From Streptomyces capitiformicae (GTDB lineage Bacteria; Actinomycetota; Actinomycetes; Streptomycetales; Streptomycetaceae): a stretch of DNA of 64,000 bases. Shown in pieces: positions 30,124 through 41,226 of the stretch. Under the pieces are notes generated by a model. It was not told the origin of the DNA. It saw only the letters and a program-made list of their open reading frames with translations, and made no database searches. Both the position numbers and the translations under genes were made by a program. The stretch lies in NCBI RefSeq assembly GCF_002214185.1, contig NZ_CP022161.1:2169767-2233766 (forward strand), read 5' to 3'. Each line of letters begins with the position of its first letter. Positions within the stretch are counted from its first letter, which is position 1.

Positions 30124-31314
30124 TTGTCCACGCTTCGTCTGACGGCGCTCGCCGCCGCCGCGGTCACCGTGCTGGCGGCGAGCCGCGTGGCCGCCGCGGC
30201 GACGCTGCCGACCCGTGGCTGCCTCTCCTCCGTCCCGTACGTCTCCGGCCAGGGCGGCTACGACACATACCGCATCCCCGCCACGATCACCACCCGCGGG
30301 GACGCCGTGCTGGCCTTCGCGGAGGGCAGACGCAACGGCGCCGGCGACACCGGCAACATCGACGTCGTCCTGCGGCGCTCGATCGACGGTGGCTGCACCT
30401 GGGGCCCGCAGAAGGTGGTGACGGCGGGGAAGGGCAACACACGCGGGAACCCGGCCCCGGTGGTGGACCCGAGGACGGGCCGGGTGGTGCTCGTGACGTC
30501 GTACAACGCCGGAACGGTGACCGAGGCCCAGATCATGCGTGGCGAGGTGACGCCCGAGCAGAGCCGCCGCGTCTTCGTCCAGACCAGCAGGGACGACGGC
30601 CGTACCTTCACCGCACCCCGGGACATCACGGCCGACGTGAAACTCCCGGCGTGGCGTTGGTACGCCACGGGCCCGGGCCACGCCGTCGCCCTCACCCGAG
30701 GCCCCCACGCGGGCCGCCTGGTCGTCCCCTCGAACCACTCGTCGGCCCCACCGCAGGACTCGACCGACACCGGCCGGGAACCCGGGTACTACGGCGCCCA
30801 CGCCATCTACTCCGACGACGGCGGCACGACCTGGACGATCGGCTTCGTCGACGACTCCTACGACGGCATCGACAACGCCAACGAGAGCGTCGCCGCCGAA
30901 CTCCCCGACGACCGCCTGTACTTCAGTGCCCGCGACGAACGGGGTACGAGCCCCGGCAACCGTCTGGACGCCTACTCCAGCGACGGCGCCGAGACCCTCG
31001 ACCGCCCCTACACCGTCCAGCCCACCCTCACCGACGTCCCCGTCGTCCAGGGCTCCGTCCTCCAACTCCCCTCCGGCGGTCCCCTCCTCTTCTCCGGCCC
31101 CTCCGTCCCCACCACCCGCCAGTCGATGTCCGTCTGGAGCAGCGGGGACGCCGGCACCACCTTCACCAAGTCGACGACCCTCTCCTCACGCCCCGCCGCC
31201 TACTCCGACCTCGTCCGCCTGAACAGCACCCACGTGGGGCTCCTGTACGAGACGGGCACGACCGGCCCGTACGAGAGGATCGAGTTCCGCCGACTGCCGC
31301 AGTCCGCTCTGTAG
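30124..31314 (+). CDS. Secreted exo-alpha-sialidase
   Basis: TTG 30124 follows AGGGGAG by 5 nt; no ATG is in the right frame. The 396-residue product has a signal peptide (LTALAAAAVTVLAASRVAAAATL), then the sialidase beta-propeller: the YRIPATITTRGDAVLAFAEGRR arginine/aspartate motif and Asp-boxes SIDGGCTW, SRDDGRTF, SDDGGTTW and SGDAGTTF. Catalytic Arg, Asp, Glu and Tyr positions look present. It should release terminal sialic acids extracellularly. A NanA/DapA-family gene follows 47 nt downstream on the opposite strand and a peptide-type importer behind it, suggesting sialic-acid utilisation. Confidence 0.88.
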   Translation: MSTLRLTALAAAAVTVLAASRVAAAATLPTRGCLSSVPYVSGQGGYDTYRIPATITTRGDAVLAFAEGRRNGAGDTGNIDVVLRRSIDGGCTWGPQKVVTAGKGNTRGNPAPVVDPRTGRVVLVTSYNAGTVTEAQIMRGEVTPEQSRRVFVQTSRDDGRTFTAPRDITADVKLPAWRWYATGPGHAVALTRGPHAGRLVVPSNHSSAPPQDSTDTGREPGYYGAHAIYSDDGGTTWTIGFVDDSYDGIDNANESVAAELPDDRLYFSARDERGTSPGNRLDAYSSDGAETLDRPYTVQPTLTDVPVVQGSVLQLPSGGPLLFSGPSVPTTRQSMSVWSSGDAGTTFTKSTTLSSRPAAYSDLVRLNSTHVGLLYETGTTGPYERIEFRRLPQSAL

Positions 31315-31360
31315 CCGTTCTTGTCAGCCGTTCTTGTTCAGCCGGTCTTCTCAGCCGTCC

Positions 31361-32287
31361 TTAGAGCAGCCCTGCCGCCGCCAAGTACTTGCCCACCTGT
31401 TCGATCTCCGCGTCCGACAGCGGTACCTGGGGCTCCGCCGTGGCGCCGCACGCGATGATGCCGCGGAGCTGGAGCGCGGCCTTGAAGGCGCCCAGGGCCG
31501 AGGAGCTGCCGCCCATGCGGGTGGGGGTGCCGACGGTGACCATGGCGAACAGGGCGCACAGGCGTTCCTGTTCGGCTCGGGCGCGATCCCAGTCGCCGGC
31601 GCGGCAGAGGCGGTCGAGGCGGACGTAGCCGGCGGGGTCGATGTTGGCGAGGCCGGGGACGGAGCCGTGGGCGCCCATGGCGAGAGCGGCGTCGATGGTG
31701 AGTTCGGAGCCGGTGAGGGTGGTGAACTCGGGCCTGGACCGGGTGCCGGTGATCACGTTGCGGAAGTTGGCCAGGTCGCCGCTGGAGTCCTTCAGGCCGG
31801 CGATGACGCCTTCCCCGGCCAGCTCCAGGATCAGGTCCGCGCCCAGTTTCGTGTGCACGCCGGCCGGGAGGTCGTACGCGTAGACCGGGACGGGGGACTC
31901 GGCGGCGAGCAGCCGGTAGTGGCGGGCGATCTCCGCCGGGTGGGTGCTGGTGTAGAAGGGGGCGGTCACGACCACCGCGTCCGCACCCGCCGTCGTCGCG
32001 GAGCGGATGTGGTCCAGGACCCTCGGGGTCGTCATGTCGATCGCGCCGGCCAGGACCGGCACGGCGCCCGCGACATGCGCCGTCGCCGTCTCCACCACGA
32101 GGCGGCGTTGCGCGTCCGTCAGATACGCCGCCTCCGACGTCGTACCGAGGACGAACAACGCGTCCACCCCGCCGGTCAGCAGATGGTCGAGCAGCCGGAT
32201 CAGGGAGGGGACGTCCACCTCGCGGGCCGGTGTCAGGGGCGTGCAGACGGGCGGTACGACTCCGGTCAGCGGGGTGGGCACGGGCAT
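31361..32287 (-). CDS. DapA/NanA-family aldolase
   Basis: The 308-residue class I aldolase of the dihydrodipicolinate synthase superfamily shows GVVPPVCTPLTPAREVDVPSLIRLLDHLL, FVLGTTSEAAYLTDAQR (substrate carboxylate loop; Ser in place of Gly of DapA), VPVYAYDLPAGV with the catalytic Tyr, and GVIAGLKDSSGDLANF with the Schiff-base Lys. Family members include DapA, N-acetylneuraminate lyase and keto-deoxy-acid aldolases. Convergent with the sialidase and upstream of a peptide-type ABC operon on the same strand, it may be a NanA-like lyase, but substrate choice cannot be read from sequence alone. Confidence 0.85.
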   Translation of the reverse strand: MPVPTPLTGVVPPVCTPLTPAREVDVPSLIRLLDHLLTGGVDALFVLGTTSEAAYLTDAQRRLVVETATAHVAGAVPVLAGAIDMTTPRVLDHIRSATTAGADAVVVTAPFYTSTHPAEIARHYRLLAAESPVPVYAYDLPAGVHTKLGADLILELAGEGVIAGLKDSSGDLANFRNVITGTRSRPEFTTLTGSELTIDAALAMGAHGSVPGLANIDPAGYVRLDRLCRAGDWDRARAEQERLCALFAMVTVGTPTRMGGSSSALGAFKAALQLRGIIACGATAEPQVPLSDAEIEQVGKYLAAAGLL

Positions 32288-32299
32288 CCTGGGGCTCCC

Positions 32300-33327
<1,028 letters not shown>

Positions 33328-33331
<4 letters not shown>

Positions 33332-35325
33332 CGGGCCACCCCGCTCTCCGTCAGGTCCACGGCCGGGTGGTGGCAGGCCGCCCGGTGCGTGGGCGGGCCC
33401 AGCAGGCCGGGGGCCGTCGTACGGCACACCTCCGCCGCCATCGGGCAGCGGTCGGCGAAGCGGCAGCCGTCGGGGAAGTCGGCGGGGGAGGGGACGACGC
33501 CCTTGATCTGCGTCATCCGCTCGGCCGCCGACTCCAGCGACAGGACGCTGCCGAGCAGCCCGCGCGTGTAGTGGTGGGTGGGGGACTCCACCAGGTCCGC
33601 CGTCACCCCGGTCTCGACGATCTGCCCGCCGTACATGACGACCACCCGGTCGGTCACGTCCGCGACCAGTGCCAGATCGTGCGAGACGAGGATCAGGGCG
33701 AAGCCCAGTTCCTCGCGCAGCCGCAGCAGCAGCTCGATGACCTGGGCCTGCACCGTCACGTCCAGCGCGGTCGTCGGCTCGTCGGCCACGATCAGCTTCG
33801 GGTTGCGGGACAGCGCCATCGCGATCAGGACGCGCTGGCGCTGCCCGCCGGACAGCTCGTGCGGGTAGCTGCGCAGGGTGCGCTCGGGGTCGAGGCCGAC
33901 CATGGTCAGCAGCTCGGGCGCGGTGCGCCTGCCGCCCCGCCGTACGACCTGCTTCAGCTGGGCGCGGATCGTCATCGCCGGGTTCAGCGAGGACAGGGCG
34001 TCCTGGTAGACCATCGCCATCTCGTGGCCGAGCAGCCGACGCCGTACGCGCATGGGCTCGCCCACCAACTGCCGCTGGTCGAACCGGACATGGCCGCGCA
34101 CCCGGGCGCCCTTCGGCTCCAGCCCCATCACGGCCAGCGCGGTCAGCGACTTCCCGCAGCCGGACTCGCCGACCAGGCCCAGCACCTCACCGGGGTGCAC
34201 CTCGAAGCTGATGCCGTCGACGATGTCCACGCCCCGGTGACGGTTGTCGAAGCCGATGGCGAGCCGCTCCACGGCGAGCACCGGTTGACCGCCGCCCGGC
34301 AGGGGCCGCGCCCGGGAGCGCAGCCGCCGCGCCGCCTCCGTCAGCCCGGGCAGCTCGGTGACCTTGCCACTGCCCGGCTCGGGAGTCTCCAGGGCGTCGG
34401 CCGGCCGGTCGTCCTCCTCCCGCCGCTCCACGTCCCGCGCGACCGGTGCCGCCCATGCGTCGGACACGCCCTCGGAGAGGATGTTGAGGGACAGCACCGT
34501 GATCAGCATCAGCAGGCCGGGGAAGACGGTCGCCCACCAACCCCCGGTCAGTACCATGTTCTTGCCGTCCGCGATGACACTGCCCCAGGACGGGTCCGGC
34601 GGCCGTACGCCCGCGCCGATGAACGACAGCGACGCCTCGAAGACGATGGCCTCGGCGACCTGGACCGTGCAGAACACCAGCACCGGGGCCGCGCAGTTGA
34701 TGGCCACGTGCCGGATCACGATGTGCGGGGTGCGCGCTCCTATCACCCGTTCGGCGGTCACATAGTCCTCGCCGTACTGGTCGAGGACGTTCGCCCGTAC
34801 GACCCGTGCGACCGGCGGCGTGAACAGGAAGGCGATCGCGCAGATCAGTACCTCGATGCCACCGCCGAAGACGGCGACCAGTACGGCGGCCAGCGCGATG
34901 CCCGGGAACGCCATGACGACGTCCAGACAGCGCATCAGCGTCTCGTCGACCGCCTTCCGCGAGGTCGCCGCCACGGCCCCGACGAACGCCCCCACGACCA
35001 GGGCGAGCCCGGTCGCGCCCAGCCCGATCGCGAGCGACCAGCGCGCCCCGTACATCAGCCGGCTCAGGATGTCCCGGCCGAGACTGTCCTGCCCCATCCA
35101 GTGCTCGGCGGAGGGCGCCCCGGTACCGCCGACCAGCGCCTGCTGGTCGAGCGGGTCGTGCGGGGCGAGCAACGGCGCGAGCAGCGCCGTGAGCACCACG
35201 ACCGCCAGGAGACAGACCGCGACACGCGACAGCAGCGGCAGCCGGCGCCAGCCGCGCGACCGGATGCCCGGCCGCGACAGGGCCTCCGTGAGCCGCTTGC
35301 GCGTGGTCACCATCAGACCGAACAT
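33328..35325 (-). CDS. Fused ABC permease (OppC-like) and ATPase (OppD-like)
   Basis: The 665-residue protein joins two importer subunits. Residues 20-290 are a DppC-type permease with six helices and the loop motif (VTAERVIGARTPHIVIRHVAINC). After a charged linker of about 90 residues, an ATPase follows: Walker A GESGCGKSLTA, signature LSGGQRQRVLIAMAL, Walker B NPKLIVADEPTTALD, and the OppD cysteine tail (CRFADRCPMAAEVC). Start ATG 35325 overlaps the upstream stop by 1 nt. Fusions of this type are known in Streptomyces. Confidence 0.92.
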
Positions 35326-36284
35326 CAGCCCGTCCCCCTCAGCCGTGGGTTCACCAGCAGGTAGAGGACGTCGATGACGAGGTTCACGACCACGAACCCC
35401 GCGGCCGTGGTCAGCACGACACCCTGGACGACCGCCGGGTCGCCGTTCTTCACGGCGTCGATCATCAGCTTGCCCATCCCCGGCAGCGAGAAGATCGTCT
35501 CGATGACGACGGCGCCGCCCAGCAGATAGCCGACGCGCAGCCCGAGCACGGTGAGCGGATTGATCAGCGCGTTCCGCAGCACGTTCCGCCCCACCACCAC
35601 TCTCGGCGGCAGGCCGCTCCCGATCGCCGTCCGCACGTAGTCCTTGTCCAGCTCCTCCACCACCGACGTGCGGACGATCCGGGTGAGCTGCGCGGCCACC
35701 GGCAACGACAGCGCGAACGCCGGCAGTGTCATCGTCTTCAGCCACCCGGTGAACGAGTCCGCCGGATTGACGTACCCGCCCGTCGGGAACCACCCCAGAT
35801 CCACCGCCAGATACTGGATCATCAGCAACGCCAGCCAGAACCCGGGCGCCGCGACCCCGGTCAGCGACACGACCCGGATGACCTGGTCGGGCAGCCGGTC
35901 CCGGTAGATCGCCGCCGTGACCCCACCGAGCAACGACAGCACGACCGCGATCCCGAGCCCCAGAAAGGTCAACTGGAGGGTGAGCGGCAGTGCGGTGGTG
36001 ACCTGGTCGATGACCGGGGCCCGGGTGAGCGCGCTGATCCCCATGTCCCCGTGCAGCAGATCCCCGACGAATCCGACGTACCGCACGGGGAGGGGGTCCA
36101 GGAGGCCGTTCTCCTCGCGGAACTCATGCAGCTGCTCGGGGGTCGGATTGGCTCCCTGGAAGAACGCGGAAGCCGGATCGACGTCCGAGAACCGCATCAC
36201 CAGGAAAACGAACAGCACGATGCCGAGCATCAAGGGCACCAGAAGAAGGACCCGCCGGATCAGGATCCTGACAACAGCGATCAC
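35325..36284 (-). CDS. Peptide-type ABC transporter permease (OppB-like)
   Basis: The 319-residue membrane protein has an N-terminal helix (RILIRRVLLLVPLMLGIVLFVFLVMRF), FREENGLLDPLPVRYVGFVGDLLHGDMGIS, and the permease loop EELDKDYVRTAIGSGLPPRVVVGRNVLRNALINP. It pairs with the OppC half of the fused protein downstream. TC family 3.A.1.5 importers move peptides, nickel, or in some bacteria (Sat/Sia systems) sialic acid. Confidence 0.93.
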   Translation of the reverse strand: MIAVVRILIRRVLLLVPLMLGIVLFVFLVMRFSDVDPASAFFQGANPTPEQLHEFREENGLLDPLPVRYVGFVGDLLHGDMGISALTRAPVIDQVTTALPLTLQLTFLGLGIAVVLSLLGGVTAAIYRDRLPDQVIRVVSLTGVAAPGFWLALLMIQYLAVDLGWFPTGGYVNPADSFTGWLKTMTLPAFALSLPVAAQLTRIVRTSVVEELDKDYVRTAIGSGLPPRVVVGRNVLRNALINPLTVLGLRVGYLLGGAVVIETIFSLPGMGKLMIDAVKNGDPAVVQGVVLTTAAGFVVVNLVIDVLYLLVNPRLRGTG

Positions 36285-36315
36285 GTACGAACTCCCGGGG
36301 ACTTGATGTGCGGCC

Positions 36316-37950
36316 CTAGACCCACTTGGCCTGCAGCAGGTTGATCCCGGGGTACGGCTGAGCCCTTATCCCGGAGAGCCGCTCTTGATCCCACGCCGTC
36401 ATCAGCTCGTTGTGCACCACCGGATACAGCACAACCTGCTCGGCGACGACGTCGATGTAGTCCTGCACCATCGTCTTCTTCTTCTCGGCGTCCGGCTCCT
36501 GAGTCGCCTGATCCATGTCCTTGAACAACTGCTTGGCGACGGAGTTGTCGGCCCACCGGGCGTACTGCATCCACAGGTTCTGCGGCCCGTAGTTGTAATG
36601 CATGATCAGATCCGCGTCGAGCCCGAACTGATTCGGATTGGAGGCTGCGGCGACCACCTGGTAATCCTGCTTCTGGTCCATCTTCGTGAAGACGGCCGTG
36701 GTCTCCTGCGGCGACAACGTCGTCTCGACCCCGATCGCGTCCCACGACGACTTGATGGTCGGCAGACAGTCGACGATCCAGCTCACGTTCACCGCGAGGA
36801 TCTCGATCTTCAGCCCGCTCACCCCCGCCTCGGCCAGCAACGCCTTCGCCTTGTCGGGGTCGTACGCGTACACGCTCTTCGCCGGCCGATAGCTCGGGTT
36901 CCCCTCGTTGAGGAAGGAACTCGCGGGCTTGCCGTGCCCCTTCAGCGCGACCTCGATCATCTTGTCCCGGTCGATCGCGTAGTGCAGCGCCTGCCGTACG
37001 CGTACGTCGTCGAAGGGCTTGTGCTTGGTGTTGAACATCAGGAACAGGTTGTTCATCCCCGAGCCGCCCTGGACGGTCATGCCGCCCTTCTCCAGCTGGC
37101 CGATGTTGGCGTACGGGATGTTGTCGGCGATCTGCGCCCCGGCACTGGCGCCCGAGATCTTCGCGACGCGCGGGGCGGCGTCCACGATGGTCAGCCAGTT
37201 CATCTTCTTGAAGGCGGGCGGGCGGGGTCCGTTGTAGTCGGCGTACGCCTCGAACGTCGTGTTGGACTTCGGGTGGTGCGCGGTCTGCCGGTACGGCCCC
37301 GAACCGATCGCCTTGCCCTTGATGGCCTCCTCCCAGGCGCCCGGCTGGGAGAAGACGTGCTTCGGCATGATCTTCGCCAGCGTCAGCCGGGAGATGCCGT
37401 CGGGGAAGGGGAACTTGAGGACCAGCTCGACGTTCCGCGCGTCGATCTTCCGGACCTCCTTCAGCCAGCTCGCGAAGAAGCCCTTGGCGAGGGTCTGGGT
37501 GTCCGGGTCGAGGATCCGCTCGTACACGAAGACGACGTCGTCGGCCGTCACCGGTTCCCCGTCGTGGAAGGTGGCCCCGGCCCGCAGCTCGAACTTCCAC
37601 GACGTACCGCTGAGGTCGCTCGGCACGGCCGTCGCCAGCGCCGCGTACGGCTCGCGCGAGATGGGGTCGGTGTCGAGGAGCCCCTCGTAGATGTGGTTGT
37701 TGCCGGCCATGCAGAAGGCGGAGGCCGTCTGGGTCGGGTCCCAGCTGCCGTCGTTGCCGTAACCGATGACGGCGGTCAGCGTCCCGTTCTTCCCGCCGCC
37801 TGCGCCACCGGTGTCATTGGTGGACTCGGGCCCGGCCGAACAGGCGGCCAGCGACGAGGAGACGGCGGCGGCCGCGCCCAGCGCGCCGGAGTACTTCAGG
37901 AACGACCGGCGGTGCAGCGCCGCCGGGGCGTCTCGGGTCACGTCGCGCAC
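36316..37950 (-). CDS. ABC transporter substrate-binding lipoprotein (peptide type)
   Basis: The 544-residue protein starts at GTG 37950 behind GGAGGAACC. It has a Tat motif and lipobox: HRRSFLKYSGALGAAA with LAAC, so it is exported by Tat and lipid-anchored. The mature part is an SBP_bac_5 (DppA) type: GLLDTDPISREPYAALATAV, WKFELRAGATFHDGEPVTADDVVFVYERI and VRQALHYAIDRDKMIEVAL. It delivers substrate to the permeases encoded downstream. Divergent from the GntR-family regulator across a 277-bp spacer. Confidence 0.93.
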   Translation of the reverse strand: MRDVTRDAPAALHRRSFLKYSGALGAAAAVSSSLAACSAGPESTNDTGGAGGGKNGTLTAVIGYGNDGSWDPTQTASAFCMAGNNHIYEGLLDTDPISREPYAALATAVPSDLSGTSWKFELRAGATFHDGEPVTADDVVFVYERILDPDTQTLAKGFFASWLKEVRKIDARNVELVLKFPFPDGISRLTLAKIMPKHVFSQPGAWEEAIKGKAIGSGPYRQTAHHPKSNTTFEAYADYNGPRPPAFKKMNWLTIVDAAPRVAKISGASAGAQIADNIPYANIGQLEKGGMTVQGGSGMNNLFLMFNTKHKPFDDVRVRQALHYAIDRDKMIEVALKGHGKPASSFLNEGNPSYRPAKSVYAYDPDKAKALLAEAGVSGLKIEILAVNVSWIVDCLPTIKSSWDAIGVETTLSPQETTAVFTKMDQKQDYQVVAAASNPNQFGLDADLIMHYNYGPQNLWMQYARWADNSVAKQLFKDMDQATQEPDAEKKKTMVQDYIDVVAEQVVLYPVVHNELMTAWDQERLSGIRAQPYPGINLLQAKWV

Positions 37951-38031
37951 GGTTCCTCCAAGGAGGCAGCGAAGGGAGACGAAGCTTGAGGGGAGAGATA
38001 CGACGTCCTACGTCCTACAGGGAGCAGCGTG

Positions 38032-38060
38032 ACCATAAGAGCGCCTGTGAGGGCGGTCAA
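38032..38060 (-). promoter_or_regulatory. Likely promoter of the ABC transporter operon
   Basis: Reading leftward, a -35 TTGACC (38060-38055) and -10 TATGGT (38037-38032) are separated by 17 bp, about 80 nt upstream of the lipoprotein GTG. In the same spacer, GTCC-n4-GGAC and repeated AGGACAG motifs (38116-38144) could be operator sites of the divergent regulator. Confidence 0.55.
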
Positions 38061-38227
38061 GAGATCGCACACGAATGGCGTACCTGCCAAAGGTGCGACC
38101 AATGGCAGTCTGAAATAAGGACAGTTGACGGTCCGTTAGGACAGAGTTTCCCAGGGCGATCACCGCGCATTCACCCGGCGTTCCCCCAGCCGGTTCCCTC
38201 GGTTTCCGTCCGGAGGTGGGACGTCGG

Positions 38228-38986
38228 ATGTCCGGCGAGCGTACGATGCGGCGCATGTCTCAGGAGAGCGGCGGCCGGCGCCGACCCGAGCGGCGGGTGA
38301 GCGGTCAGATCCAGCGCGAGGTGATGCAGCTGATCCTCGACCGCAAACTCCAGGCGGGTGCCCCGCTGCCCACCGAGACGGAGCTGATGGAGGACCTCGG
38401 CGTCAGCCGCAACTCCGTCCGCGAGGCCCTCAAGGCCCTGCAGGCCCTCGACATAGTCGACATCAGGCACGGCTACGGCACGTACGTCGGCCAGGCCTCC
38501 CTGACACCCCTCGTCGACGGCCTCACCTTCCGCACCCTGGCCCGCCCCGACGGCGACACCGCCGCCCTCGCGGAGATCCTCCAGGTCCGCGAGGTACTGG
38601 AGGAGGGCCTCGTACGCCGGGTCGCGGGCACGCTGACGGAGGCGGAGCTGGACGGTCTCGCCGCCGTCGTCGACCGGATGGAGGCAGCCGGCAAGGCGGG
38701 CGAATCCGTGGCCGAACTCGACCGCGACTTCCACGAACTCCTCTACGCCTCCCTCGGCAACGCCCTCGTGCCCCAGCTCCTCGGCGCCTTCTGGACCGTC
38801 TTCCTCCGTGTCGCCGGTGCCCGCGGCTGGACCGACGATCCCACCCCCGAACTCACCATCCGCCGCCACCGCGACATCGTCACCGCCCTGCGCGCGCACG
38901 ACGTGGAGGGCGCGCAACGGGCGATGTCCGACCACTTCCGCGGCATCGAGGCCAGGGCGGCGCAGGCGACGCGGGGGGTGGGTTAG
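38228..38986 (+). CDS. GntR-family regulator, FadR subfamily
   Basis: The 252-residue regulator has an N-terminal winged helix (VSGQIQREVMQLILDRKLQAGAPLPTETELMEDLGVSRNSVREALKALQALDIVDIRHGYGTYV) and an all-helical FCD effector domain with metal ligands suggested by DRDFHELLY and HRDIVTALRAHDVEGAQRAMSDHF. It is divergent from the importer operon and so probably represses it until the imported ligand appears. The start is uncertain: in-frame ATGs at 38228, 38246 and 38255 are all possible; 38228 has a GGAGG about 11 nt upstream. Confidence 0.9.
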   Translation: MSGERTMRRMSQESGGRRRPERRVSGQIQREVMQLILDRKLQAGAPLPTETELMEDLGVSRNSVREALKALQALDIVDIRHGYGTYVGQASLTPLVDGLTFRTLARPDGDTAALAEILQVREVLEEGLVRRVAGTLTEAELDGLAAVVDRMEAAGKAGESVAELDRDFHELLYASLGNALVPQLLGAFWTVFLRVAGARGWTDDPTPELTIRRHRDIVTALRAHDVEGAQRAMSDHFRGIEARAAQATRGVG

Positions 38987-39090
38987 CGGATGACCGAGTC
39001 GAACGAGCCACGGAGGACGGGCCGGCGCCCGGCGAAGGCGCGTCGGCAAAGCGGCGGACGCTGCCGCCCGGCCCTGCCTACGCTGACCCG

Positions 39091-39618
39091 ATGACCGATC
39101 CGAGAGAGACGGAAGCCGTGACCGACCCGAGCGAGAACGGCACGGTGACCCCGCCGACCGACACCGGCACCGACATCGCGTCCCCGTCGGCCACCCCCTG
39201 GGACCCGGCCGCCCCCGGTGTGCTGCGGTTGCCCTCCGGGCGGCTGGTGCGGGGCCGGGGGCTCAGGCACCCTCTGCCGGACGGTCCGGTCCCCACATAC
39301 GCCGTTCATCTCCTCGGCAAGGAGCCGCCCGAAGTCCCCTGGGAGGCACGCTGGTTGCGCTGGCCCGACTTCCGGCTGCCCGGTGACCGGGCGCAGGCCG
39401 AGGAGGTGTTCCGGGAGGCCTGGCGCCGGGCGGCCGACGAACGCGTCGAGTTCGCCTGCGGCGGCGGCCGGGGCCGCACCGGCACCGCGCTGGCCTGCCT
39501 CGCCGTCCTGGACGGCGTACCGCCGGAGGAGGCCGTGGCGTACGTACGCCGGCACTACGACCGGCACGCGGTGGAGACCCCATGGCAGCGGCGCTACGTA
39601 CGACGCTTCGGGGCGTGA
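39091..39618 (+). CDS. Protein-tyrosine phosphatase-like protein
   Basis: The 175-residue protein has the CX5R loop as EFACGGGRGRTGTALACLAVLDG (Cys about 125, Arg about 131), followed by GVPPEEAVAYVRRHYDRHAVETPWQRRYVRRF, typical of small dual-specificity-type phosphatases of actinomycetes. The general acid region is DFRLPGDRAQAEEVFREAW. The first 40 residues are a low-complexity Thr/Asp/Pro-rich tail containing a short internal duplication (MTDPRETEAVTDPSENG). Cytoplasmic. Confidence 0.85.
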   Translation: MTDPRETEAVTDPSENGTVTPPTDTGTDIASPSATPWDPAAPGVLRLPSGRLVRGRGLRHPLPDGPVPTYAVHLLGKEPPEVPWEARWLRWPDFRLPGDRAQAEEVFREAWRRAADERVEFACGGGRGRTGTALACLAVLDGVPPEEAVAYVRRHYDRHAVETPWQRRYVRRFGA

Positions 39619-39629
39619 CCCTCGGGGCC

Positions 39630-40202
39630 CTAGGGGCGGCGCGCCCGGAAACGGAAGGAGCCGCCCAGCTCGTGAACGTCCACGGAGACGTCCGTGAAGC
39701 CCGCCGCGGTCAGGCGTGCGGGCAGTGTCTCCGGGGCCACGACGTTCATCGTGTCCCGGAAGTGGAGGATCCGGAAGCGCACGCCGGCCCGGCTGTCGCT
39801 GCCGGCGAAGACCCCACCGGGCCGCAGCACGCGGAACGCCTCCGCGAAGATCCCGTCCTGCTGCGCCGCCGTCGGCACGTGGTGCAGCATCGTGAAGCAG
39901 ACGACCGAGTCGTACGAGGAGTCCGGCAGCGGCATGGCGGCCCCGTCGGCGTGCACGATACGCGCGCGCGCACCCCAGGCGACGTCCAGCAGCCGGGCGG
40001 TGTCGGCGTCGACCTCGACGGCGGTGAGCTTGGGCACCTGTTCGACGAGTACGCGCAGATTGGCGCCGTAACCGGGCCCGATCTCCAGGACGTCCGCGCC
40101 CAGTTCGACGCCGTCCAGCGCCCAGGGCAGCAGCTGTTCCTTCGTCTTCAGCGCCCACTTCTCGGAGCTGCACAACTTCCGGTGCATCAGATTCATCGGC
40201 AT
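39630..40202 (-). CDS. Class I SAM-dependent methyltransferase
   Basis: The 190-residue enzyme has motif I VLEIGPGYGANLRVL, an acidic ribose ligand in LTAVEVDADTARLLD, motif IV DSSYDSVVCFTMLHHV, and VLRPGGVFAGSD. The substrate is unknown; neighbours are an AraC regulator (divergent) and the phosphatase (convergent, 11 nt apart). ATG 40202 lacks a good ribosome site; a GTG slightly upstream is an alternative. Confidence 0.88.
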   Translation of the reverse strand: MPMNLMHRKLCSSEKWALKTKEQLLPWALDGVELGADVLEIGPGYGANLRVLVEQVPKLTAVEVDADTARLLDVAWGARARIVHADGAAMPLPDSSYDSVVCFTMLHHVPTAAQQDGIFAEAFRVLRPGGVFAGSDSRAGVRFRILHFRDTMNVVAPETLPARLTAAGFTDVSVDVHELGGSFRFRARRP

Positions 40203-40258
40203 ACGAACGACGCTAGGCCCGGCCCTGCCATGTCCACCACGGGCTAGGCTGCCGTCCC

Positions 40259-41068
40259 ATGTCGCCAAACGGACAGCCGGGTGAGTGGAACGCAGGCTTC
40301 GAGAGGCATCCGCCCGCCACGCCCGACGGCCACCCCACCGCCGCGATCTTCATCGGCCACTTCACCATGCCGCGCGGCACCGCCTACGCCCGGCACTGGC
40401 ACCCCGTCCACCAACTCGCCTGGTCCGCGAAGGGGTTGCTCCGTGTGACGACCCGGCAGGGCTCCTGGCTGCTGCCGCCCACCCTCGCCCTCTGGATCCC
40501 CGCCGGTGTCCCCCACACCACCGAGTCGGCCGGCGACACGGTGATGCGCAGCCCGTACGTGGCCCCCGAGAGCTGCCCGCGGATCGACTGGCAGGACCCC
40601 ACGGTGGTAGCCGTCGGCCCCCTCCTCCGCGCCCTCATCGACCACCTCGTACGAGCCGACCTGACCCCCGAGGCGCGGGCCCGCGCGGAGGCCGTACTGC
40701 TGGACGTCCTGTACCCCGTCCCCGTCACCAGCGTGTCCGCCCCCGAGCCCCGCGACCCGAGGGCCCGCGAGGTGGCCCGCACCCTGACGGCGAACCCGGC
40801 GGACCCCCGCCCCCTCGAAGCCTGGGGCACCCAGGTCGGCGCGAGCGCCCGCACCCTGGCCCGCCTCTTCGTCACCGAGACGGGCCTCGCCTTCGGCCAG
40901 TGGCGCGAACAGGCCCGCATGCGCGCCGCGATGCCCCTGCTCGCCGAAGGCCTCCCCCTCGAAGCGATCGCCCCCCGCGTCGGCTACGCCTCCGCCAGCT
41001 CCTTCGTCGCCGCCTTCCACCGCGTCATCGGCGTGACACCCCGCCAGTACTTCCCGCTGCACCGCTGA
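40259..41068 (+). CDS. AraC-family transcriptional regulator
   Basis: The 269-residue regulator has an N-terminal cupin sensor (HFTMPRGTAYARHWHPVHQLAWSAKGLLRV, WIPAGVPHTTES) and a C-terminal double HTH (LEAWGTQVGASARTLARLFVTETGLAFGQWREQARMRAAMPLLAEGLPLEAIAPRVGYASASSFVAAFHRVIGVTPRQYF). It is divergent from the methyltransferase, with 56 bp between starts, and may regulate it. Confidence 0.92.
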   Translation: MSPNGQPGEWNAGFERHPPATPDGHPTAAIFIGHFTMPRGTAYARHWHPVHQLAWSAKGLLRVTTRQGSWLLPPTLALWIPAGVPHTTESAGDTVMRSPYVAPESCPRIDWQDPTVVAVGPLLRALIDHLVRADLTPEARARAEAVLLDVLYPVPVTSVSAPEPRDPRAREVARTLTANPADPRPLEAWGTQVGASARTLARLFVTETGLAFGQWREQARMRAAMPLLAEGLPLEAIAPRVGYASASSFVAAFHRVIGVTPRQYFPLHR

Positions 41069-41226
41069 CCGAACGCCCCAAAACGGACTGACCCCGCCAC
41101 CTCTGCCCGCCCCATCCGCTGGGTGCTGCCCCTCGCCCCCGCTACGGGGTTTGTCGGCGTGGCGACAACGGGGGAGTGGGTGCGGCCCTCGGGGATGGGA
41201 CGGGTAGGGGTGGCGGGGCGCGACGG

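Noticed and set aside
26531..31314. Secondary-metabolite biosynthetic cluster around the P450
   Set aside because: No polyketide, peptide or terpene synthase, and the neighbours are a broken MMPL/two-component set and a sialidase.
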